The notes under the pieces are model-generated. The model was not told the origin of the DNA, made no database searches, and was given only the letters and a program-made list of their open reading frames with translations. Positions 16,416 through 25,039 of a DNA stretch of 31,172 nt are shown here, piece by piece. Source of the DNA: JBGSYN01 sp041750975 (GTDB lineage: Bacteria; Pseudomonadota; Alphaproteobacteria; Geminicoccales; Geminicoccaceae). The position numbers were made by a program, and so were the translations under genes. Each line of letters begins with the position of its first letter. The stretch's first letter is position 1. The stretch is taken from the NCBI GenBank assembly GCA_041750975.1, contig JBGSYN010000115.1:1-31172 (forward strand), given 5' to 3'.

Positions 16416-17567
16416 ATGGCTCTCACAGGTACCACCAACACTTCGGCGAACACAGCGCTTCGCTATTTAAACCAGAACCAGTCGATGGCGTCGAGTTCGC
16501 TCGCCAAACTGTCGAGCGGATCGAGGATCGTGAAGGCGTCGGATGATGCCGCATCGCTCGCCATCGGCACCAAGATCAAGGCCGACGTAACCGCGCTCAA
16601 GCAAGCCTCGGTCAATTCCGGCCAGGCATCCAGCCTGCTTCAGGTTGCCGATGGCGGCATGGGCAAGGTGTCGGACATCCTGCAGCGTATGAAAGCGCTT
16701 TCCGTCCAGGCTCAGTCGGGTTCGGTGACGGATAACGAGCGTGCCTTCCTGGATCGCGAATATCAGCAATTGGCGACGCAGGTCGACGATATTGCCGGCC
16801 AGACCAAGTTCAACGGCAGTGCGCTCCTGAACGGCTCGAACGGCAAGGTGACATCGTTTACGGGTGCCACGGATACCGTCTTCAATTCGGCCAGCACCTA
16901 CGCCAATGGCATCACCGCACAGTTGAGCGGCAATGCCGGCGCCGGCACGTTCCAGCTTTCCTATGCCTACACCGCGGGCTCCAGCCTCGGCCAGTTCACC
17001 CTGACCGACGGCACGACCAGCGACACCATCCAGTTCACCCATGGCGCTACTGACGTCGTCTATGAGGGCCGTCTGGACTTCGACAATGCCGGTATCGAGA
17101 TCAACCTCAACAATTTCGACTTCACCTCGACTTTTGCCGCCGGCGGCACCAGCCAGTTGACCGTCTCCGGCACGGGCAGCCTGAGTTTCCAGGTCGGCGT
17201 GTCGGCCGGCGATACGATCTCGCTCAGCATCGGCGACGTGCAGACCACGGCCCTTGGCATCAATGGCTCGAGCATCACGACTTCGGCCAATGCCACGATT
17301 GCCAGCAACAATCTCGATACGGCGATCAGCTCGATCAATGATTCGAGGGCGACGCTCGGCGCGCAGATGTCTCGTTTCGAGTTCGTCTCAGCCAATCTTG
17401 CCACCAGCATCGAAAACCTCGATGCGGCGCGTTCGACGCTGCTCGACGTCGATATAGCGGCTGAAATGACCAAGTTCACCTCGGCCCAGGTCCTGACTCA
17501 GGCCGGTGTGGCGATGTTGGCGCAGGCCAATCAGATGCCGCAGAACCTCCTGCGTCTGCTCAACTAG
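16416..17567 (+). CDS. fliC: Flagellin
   Basis: Flagellin is the filament subunit, exported through the flagellar type III system. The 383-aa chain has the two conserved ends that form the D0/D1 core: residues 1-140 (NTSANTALRYLNQNQ, LSSGSRIVKASDDAASLAIG, then the LLQVADGGMGKVSDILQRMK helix) and 300-383 (AISSINDSRATLGAQMSRFE, ending QANQMPQNLLRLL). The middle, about 145-290, is a Thr/Ser/Gly-rich variable region that would be surface-exposed. The conserved ends are complete, so the protein should assemble. A strong inverted repeat follows the stop. fliD and fliS come next on the same strand but after a 266-bp gap and a likely terminator, so they probably have their own promoter. Confidence 0.96.
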   Translation: MALTGTTNTSANTALRYLNQNQSMASSSLAKLSSGSRIVKASDDAASLAIGTKIKADVTALKQASVNSGQASSLLQVADGGMGKVSDILQRMKALSVQAQSGSVTDNERAFLDREYQQLATQVDDIAGQTKFNGSALLNGSNGKVTSFTGATDTVFNSASTYANGITAQLSGNAGAGTFQLSYAYTAGSSLGQFTLTDGTTSDTIQFTHGATDVVYEGRLDFDNAGIEINLNNFDFTSTFAAGGTSQLTVSGTGSLSFQVGVSAGDTISLSIGDVQTTALGINGSSITTSANATIASNNLDTAISSINDSRATLGAQMSRFEFVSANLATSIENLDAARSTLLDVDIAAEMTKFTSAQVLTQAGVAMLAQANQMPQNLLRLLN

Positions 17568-17607
17568 AACGAGCGGTATCGCGTTTGACGTGATCCCGTA
17601 ATGGTAT

Positions 17608-17653
17608 GCCCGCGGCAATGGATCAGGCTCGAATCTGCTCCATTGCCGCGGGC
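17608..17653 (+). terminator. Hairpin downstream of flagellin
   Basis: Perfect 15-bp arms, GCCCGCGGCAATGGA at 17608-17622 and its complement at 17639-17653, surround a 16-nt loop. The repeat begins 40 bp after the flagellin stop. Only a short TTC follows rather than a T-run, so it may stabilise the flagellin mRNA 3' end as well as, or instead of, terminating. Confidence 0.7.
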
Positions 17654-17833
17654 TTCACTCCGGCAGGATCGTTCTTTTCGCCCTTGTAGTCGCATTGAAC
17701 AACGCGAACCCGTAACTGGCCGGCCCGATCCGTCATGGCCGGCGGGTCGAAAGTCGGGATCGACCTTCATTTTGTGAGGCGAGCCTGCGGGACCTCGGGA
17801 AGGTTGCCGGGTCGCCGGGGAGTTGGAACGTAG

Positions 17834-19564
17834 ATGGCAACCTCGATCGATTTCGGATCCCTCTCGTCGAGCGGCTCGACGCCGCGGCTCAGCGGCACGA
17901 GTTCACGCATCGACACCGAAAGCCTGATTGAGGCCTTGAGCGAGGCCAAGCGGCTGCCGGCGCTGCGTCTCGAAAACCAGATCACGCGCAACGAAGCGAA
18001 ACTTGCGGCATTCTCCGATCTTCGCGGCCTTTTGAGCGAGCTCAAATCGAGCGTTTCCAGTCTGCGCAATCCGCCGGGCGTGCTTGGCGTCAAAGACAAT
18101 ATCTTCGAGGCCAAGGGGGCGTTCTTCAGTTCCAGTTCCCTGGTGCCGCCAAACGAATTGATTGGGGTGAGCACCTCGAACCAGGCCAAGGCCGGGAGCT
18201 TCGAGGTCAAGGTCGAGCAACTGGCTGCCGCCCGCAAGTTCGCCAGCGCTGCGGCCACGAGTGCCGATCAGACTCTTGCCGACGCCTTCAATGCCGGTGC
18301 CGGCTTCAGCGGCACGATCACTTTGGGGCTGGACGGTAGCGGCACGAACGCCACGATTGCGGTCGATGGCGCCATGGACATTTACGACCTGAGTGCTGCC
18401 ATCAATGCGAAGACCCAGGATACCGGAGTTCGGACCTCCGTGCTCAAGGTCGGCGAGGCGGATTTCCGGCTGATCGCGACGGCGGTTGAAACCGGCAAGG
18501 AGGTCGGTCTCGGCGGTGATAGCGCGACGCTCAATCTCCTCGGCCTCTCCGCGGATGGCGGTGCGACCTTCGCCAACTCGATCCATGCGCCGCAATCCGC
18601 CCTGCTCGAAATCGACGGCATTGCGGTCACGCGTTCGAGCAACCAGATCGCCGACGCGGTCGAGGGATTGACCTTCAATCTCTTCAAGGCGGATAGCGGC
18701 ACGACCATCAAGATCGATGTCGAGCCGGCGCTCTCGGAAGTAAAATCTGCGGTCACGAGGTTCGTCGATGCCTACAACGCCGTACGCGGCTTCATCGATC
18801 AGCAATCGGCACTCGGCGAGGCAGGCTCGATCGACGAGGGAGCCGTTCTTTTCGGCAATTCGACCCTGCGCTCACTCGATCGGACCCTTGCCGGCATTGT
18901 CAGCGGCCGCGTTGCCGGCCTCGATGCCGGGGCCCTGACCTCGCTCGGCTCGGTCGGCATTAGCCTGGATAGCAGTAACAAGCTTTCCGTGGACGAGGCC
19001 AAGCTCGACGGGCTGCTCCTCGAGGATCTCGATGCGGTTCGCGATGTGCTCGAATTCAGATTTACCTCCGATTCGACCGATCTTTCGGTTTTTGCGCGTG
19101 GCAACACCCTGGGCGACAGCGATTTCGCGCTGGTCATCACCGACAGCGACAATGACGGGATCATCGAAAGTGCGACGATCGACGGCATCGCGATGGAGGT
19201 CGACGGCCGGTTCCTGAAGGGTCCTGTGGGCTCGGCCTATGAAGGGCTCGAGCTCTTCTGGTCGGGGACCGGCAGCACGACCATCAATGCCCAGGCGACA
19301 ACGGGCCTTGCCGAGCGTATTTTCATCGATCTCGACAAGGCTCTCGACGAGGTCGATGGCTCCCTGACGGTTGCCGCGGACAATCTCGAAACGCTCAACG
19401 ATCGCCACGGCGAAGACATTGTGAGGATGGAGGAACGGGTCGAATCGTTCCGCACGCGACTGATCGAGAAATTCAGCGCGCTCGAAACCGCGCTCAGCCT
19501 CGCCGAGGCGATGCTCGATCAGATCCGCGCGACCACCGATGCGATGACCGGCGACAACCGATAA
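17834..19564 (+). CDS. fliD: Flagellar filament cap protein FliD
   Basis: FliD (HAP2) forms the cap at the filament tip and helps flagellin fold into place. The chain is 576 aa. The N-terminal FliD domain shows SRIDTESLIEALSEAKRLPALRLENQITRNEAKLAAFSDLRG (in pieces, residues 25-70) and the GSFEVKVEQLA segment near 120. The C-terminal FliD domain has ALLEIDGIAVTRSSNQI, VTRFVDAYNAVRGFID and a final coiled coil from about 505 (LTVAADNLETLNDRHGEDIVRMEERVESF). The extreme C-terminus, SLAEAMLDQIRATTDAM, departs from the usual export-chaperone segment. Upstream GGGGAG lies 11 nt before the ATG. fliS starts about 62 bp after the stop. Confidence 0.93.
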   Translation: MATSIDFGSLSSSGSTPRLSGTSSRIDTESLIEALSEAKRLPALRLENQITRNEAKLAAFSDLRGLLSELKSSVSSLRNPPGVLGVKDNIFEAKGAFFSSSSLVPPNELIGVSTSNQAKAGSFEVKVEQLAAARKFASAAATSADQTLADAFNAGAGFSGTITLGLDGSGTNATIAVDGAMDIYDLSAAINAKTQDTGVRTSVLKVGEADFRLIATAVETGKEVGLGGDSATLNLLGLSADGGATFANSIHAPQSALLEIDGIAVTRSSNQIADAVEGLTFNLFKADSGTTIKIDVEPALSEVKSAVTRFVDAYNAVRGFIDQQSALGEAGSIDEGAVLFGNSTLRSLDRTLAGIVSGRVAGLDAGALTSLGSVGISLDSSNKLSVDEAKLDGLLLEDLDAVRDVLEFRFTSDSTDLSVFARGNTLGDSDFALVITDSDNDGIIESATIDGIAMEVDGRFLKGPVGSAYEGLELFWSGTGSTTINAQATTGLAERIFIDLDKALDEVDGSLTVAADNLETLNDRHGEDIVRMEERVESFRTRLIEKFSALETALSLAEAMLDQIRATTDAMTGDNR

Positions 19565-19626
19565 GCACGGTTTGCGTCCGCCGAACTCACCACCCGATGC
19601 CAAGTCGAAGAAGGACCGAACGAAGC

Positions 19627-20070
19627 ATGCCTATGCCGAGCCATCAGCACGCCGCCAACGCCTATTCGTCAGCGGCGGAGACAGTCTCTCCGGCACTCAA
19701 GATCGTCATGCTCTATGACGGCGCGATCAGCCGTTTGCACGAAGCCAAGCTCGCGATACTCGAGGGCCGCATCGAGGACCGCTATCGTCTGGTGCTGCGG
19801 GCAACCGCCATTATCGACGGTCTTCACTCATCGTTGGACCATGAGAATGGCGGCCACATCGCGACGCTGCTCGATCGTGTCTACGGCTACGCAAGCTTGA
19901 GACTGCAACAGATCAACGTCGCGAACGACCCCGAGATCTGCGACGAGATCACGGCACGGCTGTCGGAATTGCGCGAGAGTTGGGCTGCATTGGCGCACGA
20001 GAAAGGCCCGCTCGAACCAAGCCGGCCCCGCAATTCCGATCAACACCTGGCGATGTCGTCGGTGATCTAG
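19627..20070 (+). CDS. fliS: Flagellar export chaperone FliS
   Basis: FliS binds the flagellin C-terminus and stops early polymerisation before export. The likely start is the ATG at 19627 (147 aa), because AAGGA at 19611-19615 precedes it by 11 nt; ATGs at 19597 and 19633 are possible. The N-terminus HQHAANAYSSAAETVSPALKIVMLYDGAISRL has the AYxx and V-MLYDGAI pattern of the family, and the middle shows helical segments with LHSSLDHENGGHIATLLDRVYGYASLRL. The last 20 residues are polar and Pro-rich. Many alphaproteobacteria regulate flagellin with FlaF and FlbT instead; no copy of either is seen here. Confidence 0.9.
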   Translation: MPMPSHQHAANAYSSAAETVSPALKIVMLYDGAISRLHEAKLAILEGRIEDRYRLVLRATAIIDGLHSSLDHENGGHIATLLDRVYGYASLRLQQINVANDPEICDEITARLSELRESWAALAHEKGPLEPSRPRNSDQHLAMSSVI

Positions 20071-20679
20071 CGAGGCGCATTCGATCGGCTTTCGCAGAGA
20101 GCGATTCCATAGTCTGCGTTTTCGAGATCTTGATCGGACGCTTTTGGACCTGGTCGCGAGGAGCTTGGTGTTTCAGGGCTTACCAAACGAGCACGTCTTT
20201 TGCATTGCATCACGCGTTCGTTCGGTGACGCGATCCTGCCCTGAGCCGGTATCGCGCGGTCGCGTAATGCCGCAGGCTCGGCAGGCTGGCAGCCCGGTTC
20301 GACCGGAGTGACAGCTTGCATTAGCTCCGAGCCGGGCGATGGGACGCACTACGGCAAGGTCCCGACGAGGGAAGCGTCAATTCAATACGGCTCCGATGCT
20401 CGGGAAATAAGTCAGCGGTTTGCCCGGCCATTCCCTGAGGCGACTGCATCTCGGCGGCCGATCCGTCAAGGCAATGGAGTGCTGGAACCAGGGCCGATCC
20501 GTCCCGCCATCTCCGCTCGACCGTGCGGCGTCGTTCGCGCATTCCTGCACGGGTGGTTGATCCTCGTGGCCCCGGGCTCGTTGCCCCCGGAGCATAGCTT
20601 CGCAAGGATTAGCTTCAGGCCGACACGACCGATGACCAACCTTTTCCGCTTTCACAGGTAGGCAACGTGGACGCCCGTA

Positions 20680-20705
20680 GCATACCGCATGGGCATACCG
20701 CATGG
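20680..20705 (+). repeat. 13-bp tandem duplication
   Basis: GCATACCGCATGG occurs twice head to tail, at 20680-20692 and 20693-20705, with no mismatches. It lies in non-coding sequence about 360 bp upstream of dnaK. It looks like a recent slippage duplication; no function is implied. Confidence 0.85.
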
Positions 20706-20938
20706 GCGAGCCTTGCGCCGGTTCTAGGATTTCTGGTTGCACTAGAATCGATGTCGCGCCGATGAGACGCATACCGCCCTTGCGAGGATCGGTGGCGACT
20801 TATCCAACGACGCGCGGGTCCTTCCGATAGCAAGGGAGCATGCCGAAGCGATCGAGTAGTTGAGCCGGACGGCGCTCGATTTCGGGCCTGCACCCCGACC
20901 TCGGCCGCTTCGGCGACGCAGATTGGTGGCGGGCCCCG

Positions 20939-20966
20939 TTGCAGGCTCTACTGCCCGTTCTTATAT
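20939..20966 (+). promoter_or_regulatory. Candidate promoter for dnaK
   Basis: TTGCAG (20939-20944), a 16-bp spacer, then TTATAT (20961-20966; extended as CTTATAT). The -10 part resembles the C-TATAT type of alphaproteobacterial heat-shock (RpoH) promoters and the -35 part is compatible with either RpoH or the housekeeping factor. It lies 98 bp upstream of the dnaK ATG. I saw no CIRCE element, so HrcA control is unlikely here. Confidence 0.45.
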
Positions 20967-21063
20967 GCCTTCTACATTTGCGACGGAAAATTTTTAGCGA
21001 TCGCCGTCGCCATAGCTCTGTGTCATCGACTGTTTTGGGTCGCGTTCCGCGCGAGGGTTTGGA

Positions 21064-22989
21064 ATGAGTAGAATTATCGGCATTGATCTCGGCACCACCA
21101 ACAGCTGCGTCGCCGTGATGGAAGGCAAGAACGCCAGGGTCATCGAGAACGAAGAAGGTGTGCGCACGACACCCTCCATGGTGGCGTTTACCGAAGACGG
21201 CGAAACACTGGTCGGCATGCCGGCGAAACGGCAGGCGGTGACCAATCCGCAGAATACGCTGTTTGCCGTCAAACGCCTGATCGGCCGGCGCTTCGCCGAT
21301 CCCGTCGTTGCCAAAGACAAGGACATGGTTCCTTACAACATCGTCAAGGCCGACAATGGCGATGCCTGGGTCGAGGTTCGCGGGTCGGCCAAGGCACCCA
21401 GCCAGATCAGTGCCGAGGTGCTGAAAAAGATGAAGCAGACCGCCGAGCGGCATCTCGGCGGCAAGGTCGAAAAGGCCGTCATCACGGTGCCGGCCTACTT
21501 CAACGACAGCCAGCGCCAGGCCACCAAGGATGCCGGCAAGATTGCCGGACTGGAAGTGCTGCGGATTATCAACGAGCCGACGGCAGCCGCCCTCGCCTAT
21601 GGCATGGACAAAGGCAAGAACCAGACGATCGCCGTCTACGACCTCGGCGGCGGCACGTTCGACGTCTCGGTGCTCGAGATCGGCGACGGTGTCTTCGAGG
21701 TCAAATCGACCAATGGCGACACCTTCCTCGGCGGTGAGGATTTCGACCTTCGGATCATCGATTACATCGCCGACGAGTTCAAGAAAGAGAACGGTATCGA
21801 CCTCCGGGGCGATCGGCTGGCGTTGCAGCGCCTGAAAGAGGCGGCCGAAAAGGCCAAGATCGAGCTTTCCAGCACGGCGCAAACCGAAATCAATCTGCCG
21901 TTCATCACCGCCGACCAGAGCGGGCCGAAGCATCTGACCATGAAGGTCAGCCGCGCCAAGCTCGAGATGCTGGTCGACGACCTGATCGATCGGACCATCG
22001 AGCCATGCCGCAAGGCGCTCAAGGATGCGGGCCTCGGCGCTTCCGAGATCGACGAGGTCATTCTCGTCGGCGGCATGACGCGGATGCCGAAAGTCTATGA
22101 GAAGGTTCAGCAATTCTTCGGCAAGGAACCGCATCAGGGCGTCAACCCGGACGAGGTCGTGGCGATCGGTGCCGCGATCCAGGCGGCAGTGCTGTCCGGC
22201 GAGGTCAAGGACGTCCTCCTGCTCGACGTCACACCGCTTTCGCTCGGCATCGAGACGCTCGGCGGGGTCTTCACCAGGATCATCGATCGCAACACCACCA
22301 TCCCGACCAAGAAGAGCCAGGTCTTCTCGACCGCGGAAGACAGCCAGTCGGCGGTGACCATCCGGGTCTTCCAGGGTGAGCGGGAACTGGCGGCGCAGAA
22401 CAAGATGCTCGGTCAATTCGATCTCGTCGGCATTCCGCCGGCACCGCGCGGTGTGCCGCAAATCGAGGTGACGTTCGATATCGACGCCAACGGCATCGTC
22501 AACGTTTCGGCCAAGGACAAGGCGACCGGCAAGGAGCAGCAGATCCGGATCCAGGCTTCGGGCGGCCTCTCCGAGACCGAGATCGAGAAAATGGTGAGCG
22601 AGGCCCAGGAGCACGCCGAGGAAGACAAGAAGCGGCGTGAGCTGATCGAGGCGAAGAACCATGCCGACAGTCTGGTCTATTCCACCGAAAAGAGCCTGCA
22701 GGAACACGGCGCCAAGATCGAGGCTCAGGACAAGGCGGCGATCGAAACGGCGCTCACCGATCTGAAATCGGCACTCGAGGGCGAAGACGCCGACGAGATC
22801 AAAGCCAAGACCGAGACCTTGGCCCAGGCCTCGATGAAACTCGGCGAGGCGATGTATCGGGCACAGCAGAATGGCGGCGACGATGCCGGCTCTGAGGGCG
22901 GTGCCGGCGGCGATGGTGCGAAATCGAGCGACGAGGTCTTCGACGCCGAGTTCGAGGAAGTCGACGACGACAAGAAGCGTTCGGCCTGA
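21064..22989 (+). CDS. dnaK: Chaperone protein DnaK (Hsp70)
   Basis: DnaK is the ATP-driven Hsp70 that binds unfolded segments, working with DnaJ and GrpE. The 641-aa chain is full length. It starts IGIDLGTTNSCVAVMEG, with the ATPase phosphate loop, and later shows VYDLGGGTFDVSVLEIG and ILVGGMTRMPKVYEKVQ. The interdomain linker DVLLLDVTPLSLGIETLGG and the substrate-binding domain follow. The C-terminus ends in an acidic tail, DAEFEEVDDDKK. The ATG at 21064 has a weak ribosome site (GAGGG, 6-7 nt away). dnaJ lies 139 bp downstream behind a strong hairpin. No grpE or hrcA is in the window. Confidence 0.98.
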   Translation: MSRIIGIDLGTTNSCVAVMEGKNARVIENEEGVRTTPSMVAFTEDGETLVGMPAKRQAVTNPQNTLFAVKRLIGRRFADPVVAKDKDMVPYNIVKADNGDAWVEVRGSAKAPSQISAEVLKKMKQTAERHLGGKVEKAVITVPAYFNDSQRQATKDAGKIAGLEVLRIINEPTAAALAYGMDKGKNQTIAVYDLGGGTFDVSVLEIGDGVFEVKSTNGDTFLGGEDFDLRIIDYIADEFKKENGIDLRGDRLALQRLKEAAEKAKIELSSTAQTEINLPFITADQSGPKHLTMKVSRAKLEMLVDDLIDRTIEPCRKALKDAGLGASEIDEVILVGGMTRMPKVYEKVQQFFGKEPHQGVNPDEVVAIGAAIQAAVLSGEVKDVLLLDVTPLSLGIETLGGVFTRIIDRNTTIPTKKSQVFSTAEDSQSAVTIRVFQGERELAAQNKMLGQFDLVGIPPAPRGVPQIEVTFDIDANGIVNVSAKDKATGKEQQIRIQASGGLSETEIEKMVSEAQEHAEEDKKRRELIEAKNHADSLVYSTEKSLQEHGAKIEAQDKAAIETALTDLKSALEGEDADEIKAKTETLAQASMKLGEAMYRAQQNGGDDAGSEGGAGGDGAKSSDEVFDAEFEEVDDDKKRSA

Positions 22990-23011
22990 TCGTTGGGGAT
23001 CGTTGGACCGG

Positions 23012-23038
23012 GGGATCGGATGACATTCATCCGATCCC
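23012..23038 (+). terminator. Hairpin between dnaK and dnaJ
   Basis: Perfect 12-bp arms, GGGATCGGATGA at 23012-23023 and its complement at 23027-23038, with a CAT loop, followed by TTGTT. It starts 22 bp after the dnaK stop. It may be a partial terminator that keeps dnaJ expression below dnaK, or an mRNA processing or stability element. Confidence 0.75.
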
Positions 23039-23128
23039 TTGTTCATGTGATCGTCGACGAGACCGAGAGCGGTGTCTCGACCCTGATCCGCCGCCAACCG
23101 TTTCCGCCAGAGGAGTGACCACCCGCTA

Positions 23129-24280
23129 ATGGCCAAGCGCGATTTCTACGACATTCTGGGGGTATCGAAGACGGCTCAGGATGCAGAGCTCAAGCGAGCC
23201 TATCGCAAGCTTGCCATGCAATATCATCCCGACCGCAATCCCGGAAACAACGAGGCGGGAGTCCGGTTTCGCGAAGTCAACGAAGCTTATGAGGCGTTGC
23301 GCGATCCACAGAAACGTGCCGCCTACGATCAGTTCGGCCATCAGGCCTTCGAGCAGGGCATGGGCGGCGGTGGCCGCGCCGGCGGCTTCGATTTCACCAG
23401 TTTCGCCGATGTCTTCGACGATCTTTTCGGCGATTTCATGGGCGGCAATGGCGGCCAAGCAGGCAGCGGGCGCCGCGGCTCGACCACGCGCGGCGCCGAC
23501 CTCCGATATAATCTGACGATCACGCTCGAAGACGCCTTTACCGGCAAGCGCGCCCAGATCCGCGTGCCGACCTCCGTGGCCTGCGACGATTGCAACGGCA
23601 GCGGTAGTGAAGGCGGGTCCGACCCCGCGGTCTGCCCGATGTGCAGGGGCGCGGGCCGGGTTCGCAGCCAGCAGGGCTTCTTCACGGTCGAGCGGACCTG
23701 TCCGACCTGTCAGGGAACCGGCCGGGTCATTCGCGATCCGTGCACCGGCTGCAATGGCAGCGGTCGGACCCAGAAAGAGAAGACACTTGCCGTCAACGTG
23801 CCTTCGGGCGTCGAGGACGGCACGCGCATCAGGCTCAGCGGGGAAGGCGAGGCCGGCTTGCGTGGCGGCCACGCCGGCGATCTCTACATCTTCGTCACCG
23901 TCGCCCCGCATCGCCTGTTCCAGCGCGAAGACCGAAATATTTTCTGCCGCGTGCCGATTCCGATGACGACGGCGGCACTCGGCGGCAATGTCGAGGTGCC
24001 GACGATCGAGGGCGGCCGGTTGCGTGTCAATATTCCCGACGGAACCCAGACCGGCAAGCAGATCCGTCTGCGAGGCAAGGGCATGTCGGAGCTGCAGGCC
24101 TCCGCCCGAGGCGACATGTTCATCGAGGTCGTCGTCGAGACCCCGGTCAATCTTACCAAGCGGCAACAGGAATTGTTGCGCGAGTTCGACGAGGCCAGTG
24201 GCCAAACCAACAATCACCACCCGGAATCCGAGGGCTTTTTTGCCAAAGTCAAGGAACTATGGGATGAACTACGGGACTGA
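23129..24280 (+). CDS. dnaJ: Chaperone protein DnaJ (Hsp40, type I)
   Basis: DnaJ stimulates DnaK's ATPase and hands it substrates. The 383-aa chain has the full type I layout: J-domain with HPD at residues 33-35, a Gly/Phe-rich stretch (about 70-115), four CxxCxGxG zinc motifs (CDDCNGSG, CPMCRGAG, CPTCQGTG, CTGCNGSG), and two C-terminal beta domains. The ATG at 23129 is preceded by AGGAG at 23111-23115, a longer than usual 13-nt spacer. It is downstream of dnaK behind a hairpin, and the unknown winged-helix-like gene follows after 40 bp. Confidence 0.98.
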   Translation: MAKRDFYDILGVSKTAQDAELKRAYRKLAMQYHPDRNPGNNEAGVRFREVNEAYEALRDPQKRAAYDQFGHQAFEQGMGGGGRAGGFDFTSFADVFDDLFGDFMGGNGGQAGSGRRGSTTRGADLRYNLTITLEDAFTGKRAQIRVPTSVACDDCNGSGSEGGSDPAVCPMCRGAGRVRSQQGFFTVERTCPTCQGTGRVIRDPCTGCNGSGRTQKEKTLAVNVPSGVEDGTRIRLSGEGEAGLRGGHAGDLYIFVTVAPHRLFQREDRNIFCRVPIPMTTAALGGNVEVPTIEGGRLRVNIPDGTQTGKQIRLRGKGMSELQASARGDMFIEVVVETPVNLTKRQQELLREFDEASGQTNNHHPESEGFFAKVKELWDELRD

Positions 24281-24320
24281 GAACCCCTGAACCACCCGAT
24301 CCGACCGGAGTGAAGCCGTC

Positions 24321-24926
24321 ATGACGAGCCCTGCCTGGCAAAAGCTGGAAGCCCTGGTGCAGGAGATCCGCGACACCGCCTATGCCGAGGGCTATCAGGC
24401 GGCAATCGACGAAGTGCTCAAGGTGGCCAACCGCGGTTCCAGACAATCGGACACGAACCATAGCGGCGCCATGCGACCGGACGCTGCGGCGGGCTCGGAC
24501 ACCGCCTCTCCACCCCGCCGGGCGCGGCGAGGCGAAATCGAGGAAATTCTGAGCGCCGTTCTGAAGACCCACGATGTCGGTTTGACCGTAGCACAGTTGG
24601 AGACGGCCGCCGCAGCTGCGGGCACACCCGTCAAGACCCCGACCCTGCGGGTCGCCTTGCATCGGATGATGCAGGCGGGACTGGTCCAGCAGGACGGGCG
24701 GAACTGGCGCCCGGCCGATGGCGCGACCCGTCATACAGAGCCGGACTCGTCCCCTTCAGACATGGACAATGGCGCCGAGCCGGAGGCCGATCGCGACGTC
24801 GTTCAGCCGATCGACGGAGAGCAATCGATCGATAACTCAACACCGTCCAACGAACTCCCGCCGTCATCCGACGAAAGTCGCGCGGAGGCTGACTGGCCTG
24901 CCCGCGACAACTATCCTGATCGCTAA
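24321..24926 (+). CDS. Hypothetical protein with winged-helix-like core, downstream of dnaJ
   Basis: I do not recognise this 201-aa protein. Three parts can be seen. Residues 1-37 look like an amphipathic helix (WQKLEALVQEIRDTAYAEGYQAAIDEVL). Residues 62-71 are a basic SPPRRARRGE patch resembling an AT-hook. Residues 71-130 read as a small winged helix: EIEEILSAVLKTHDVGLTVAQLE, TLRVALHRMMQAGLVQQDG, NWRP. The last 70 residues are acidic and disordered (Glu/Asp/Ser/Pro). A DNA-binding or regulatory role is suggested by this layout but not shown. GGAG lies 10 nt before the ATG. A perfect 12-bp palindrome directly follows the stop. Confidence 0.8.
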   Translation: MTSPAWQKLEALVQEIRDTAYAEGYQAAIDEVLKVANRGSRQSDTNHSGAMRPDAAAGSDTASPPRRARRGEIEEILSAVLKTHDVGLTVAQLETAAAAAGTPVKTPTLRVALHRMMQAGLVQQDGRNWRPADGATRHTEPDSSPSDMDNGAEPEADRDVVQPIDGEQSIDNSTPSNELPPSSDESRAEADWPARDNYPDR

Positions 24927-24938
24927 ATATTCGAATAT
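24927..24938. promoter_or_regulatory. Palindrome ATATTCGAATAT
   Basis: A perfect 12-bp palindrome begins at the base after the stop codon of the preceding gene, 101 bp upstream of the ABC ATPase start. The AT-rich content contrasts with its surroundings and fits an operator for a dimeric regulator. Function is only suggested by symmetry and location. Confidence 0.4.
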
Positions 24939-25039
24939 GACGCAACGGCGATTCGGCGGGTATTTCGCTCTCGACCGATGCTGCAGAACCATTTAAGGAC
25001 CATTCATGGTGACAACCGAGAAAAAACAGGATTGAGGCA

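Larger units (their letters stand above)
20071..21063. other. 993-bp region without a convincing gene
   Basis: Between fliS and dnaK I find no reading frame with a plausible start, ribosome site and family-like protein on either strand. Open frames at 20308-20661 (plus) and at 20377-20772 and 20615-20893 (minus) have low-complexity, Arg/Pro/Ser-rich products typical of GC-rich noise. The region contains a 13-bp tandem duplication at 20680-20705 and, at the right end, a candidate dnaK promoter. It may be a decayed gene or hold an unrecognised RNA. Confidence 0.5.

Noticed and set aside
20285..20310. GGTTCGACC resembling a tRNA T-arm
   Set aside because: No matching acceptor, D or anticodon arms could be drawn around it. 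The same applies to the GGTTCGATCC seen on the minus strand near 6615.
20966..21063. CIRCE/HrcA operator ahead of dnaK
   Set aside because: No TTAGCACTC-type inverted repeat was found.
20800..23136. Minus-strand open frame of about 778 codons opposite dnaK
   Set aside because: It mirrors the dnaK codons and has no start context or recognisable motif. DnaK is unmistakable on the plus strand.
25006..25035. Nine-codon leader peptide ahead of the ABC ATPase
   Set aside because: No ribosome site, no codon bias of a regulatory kind, and no attenuator hairpin after it.
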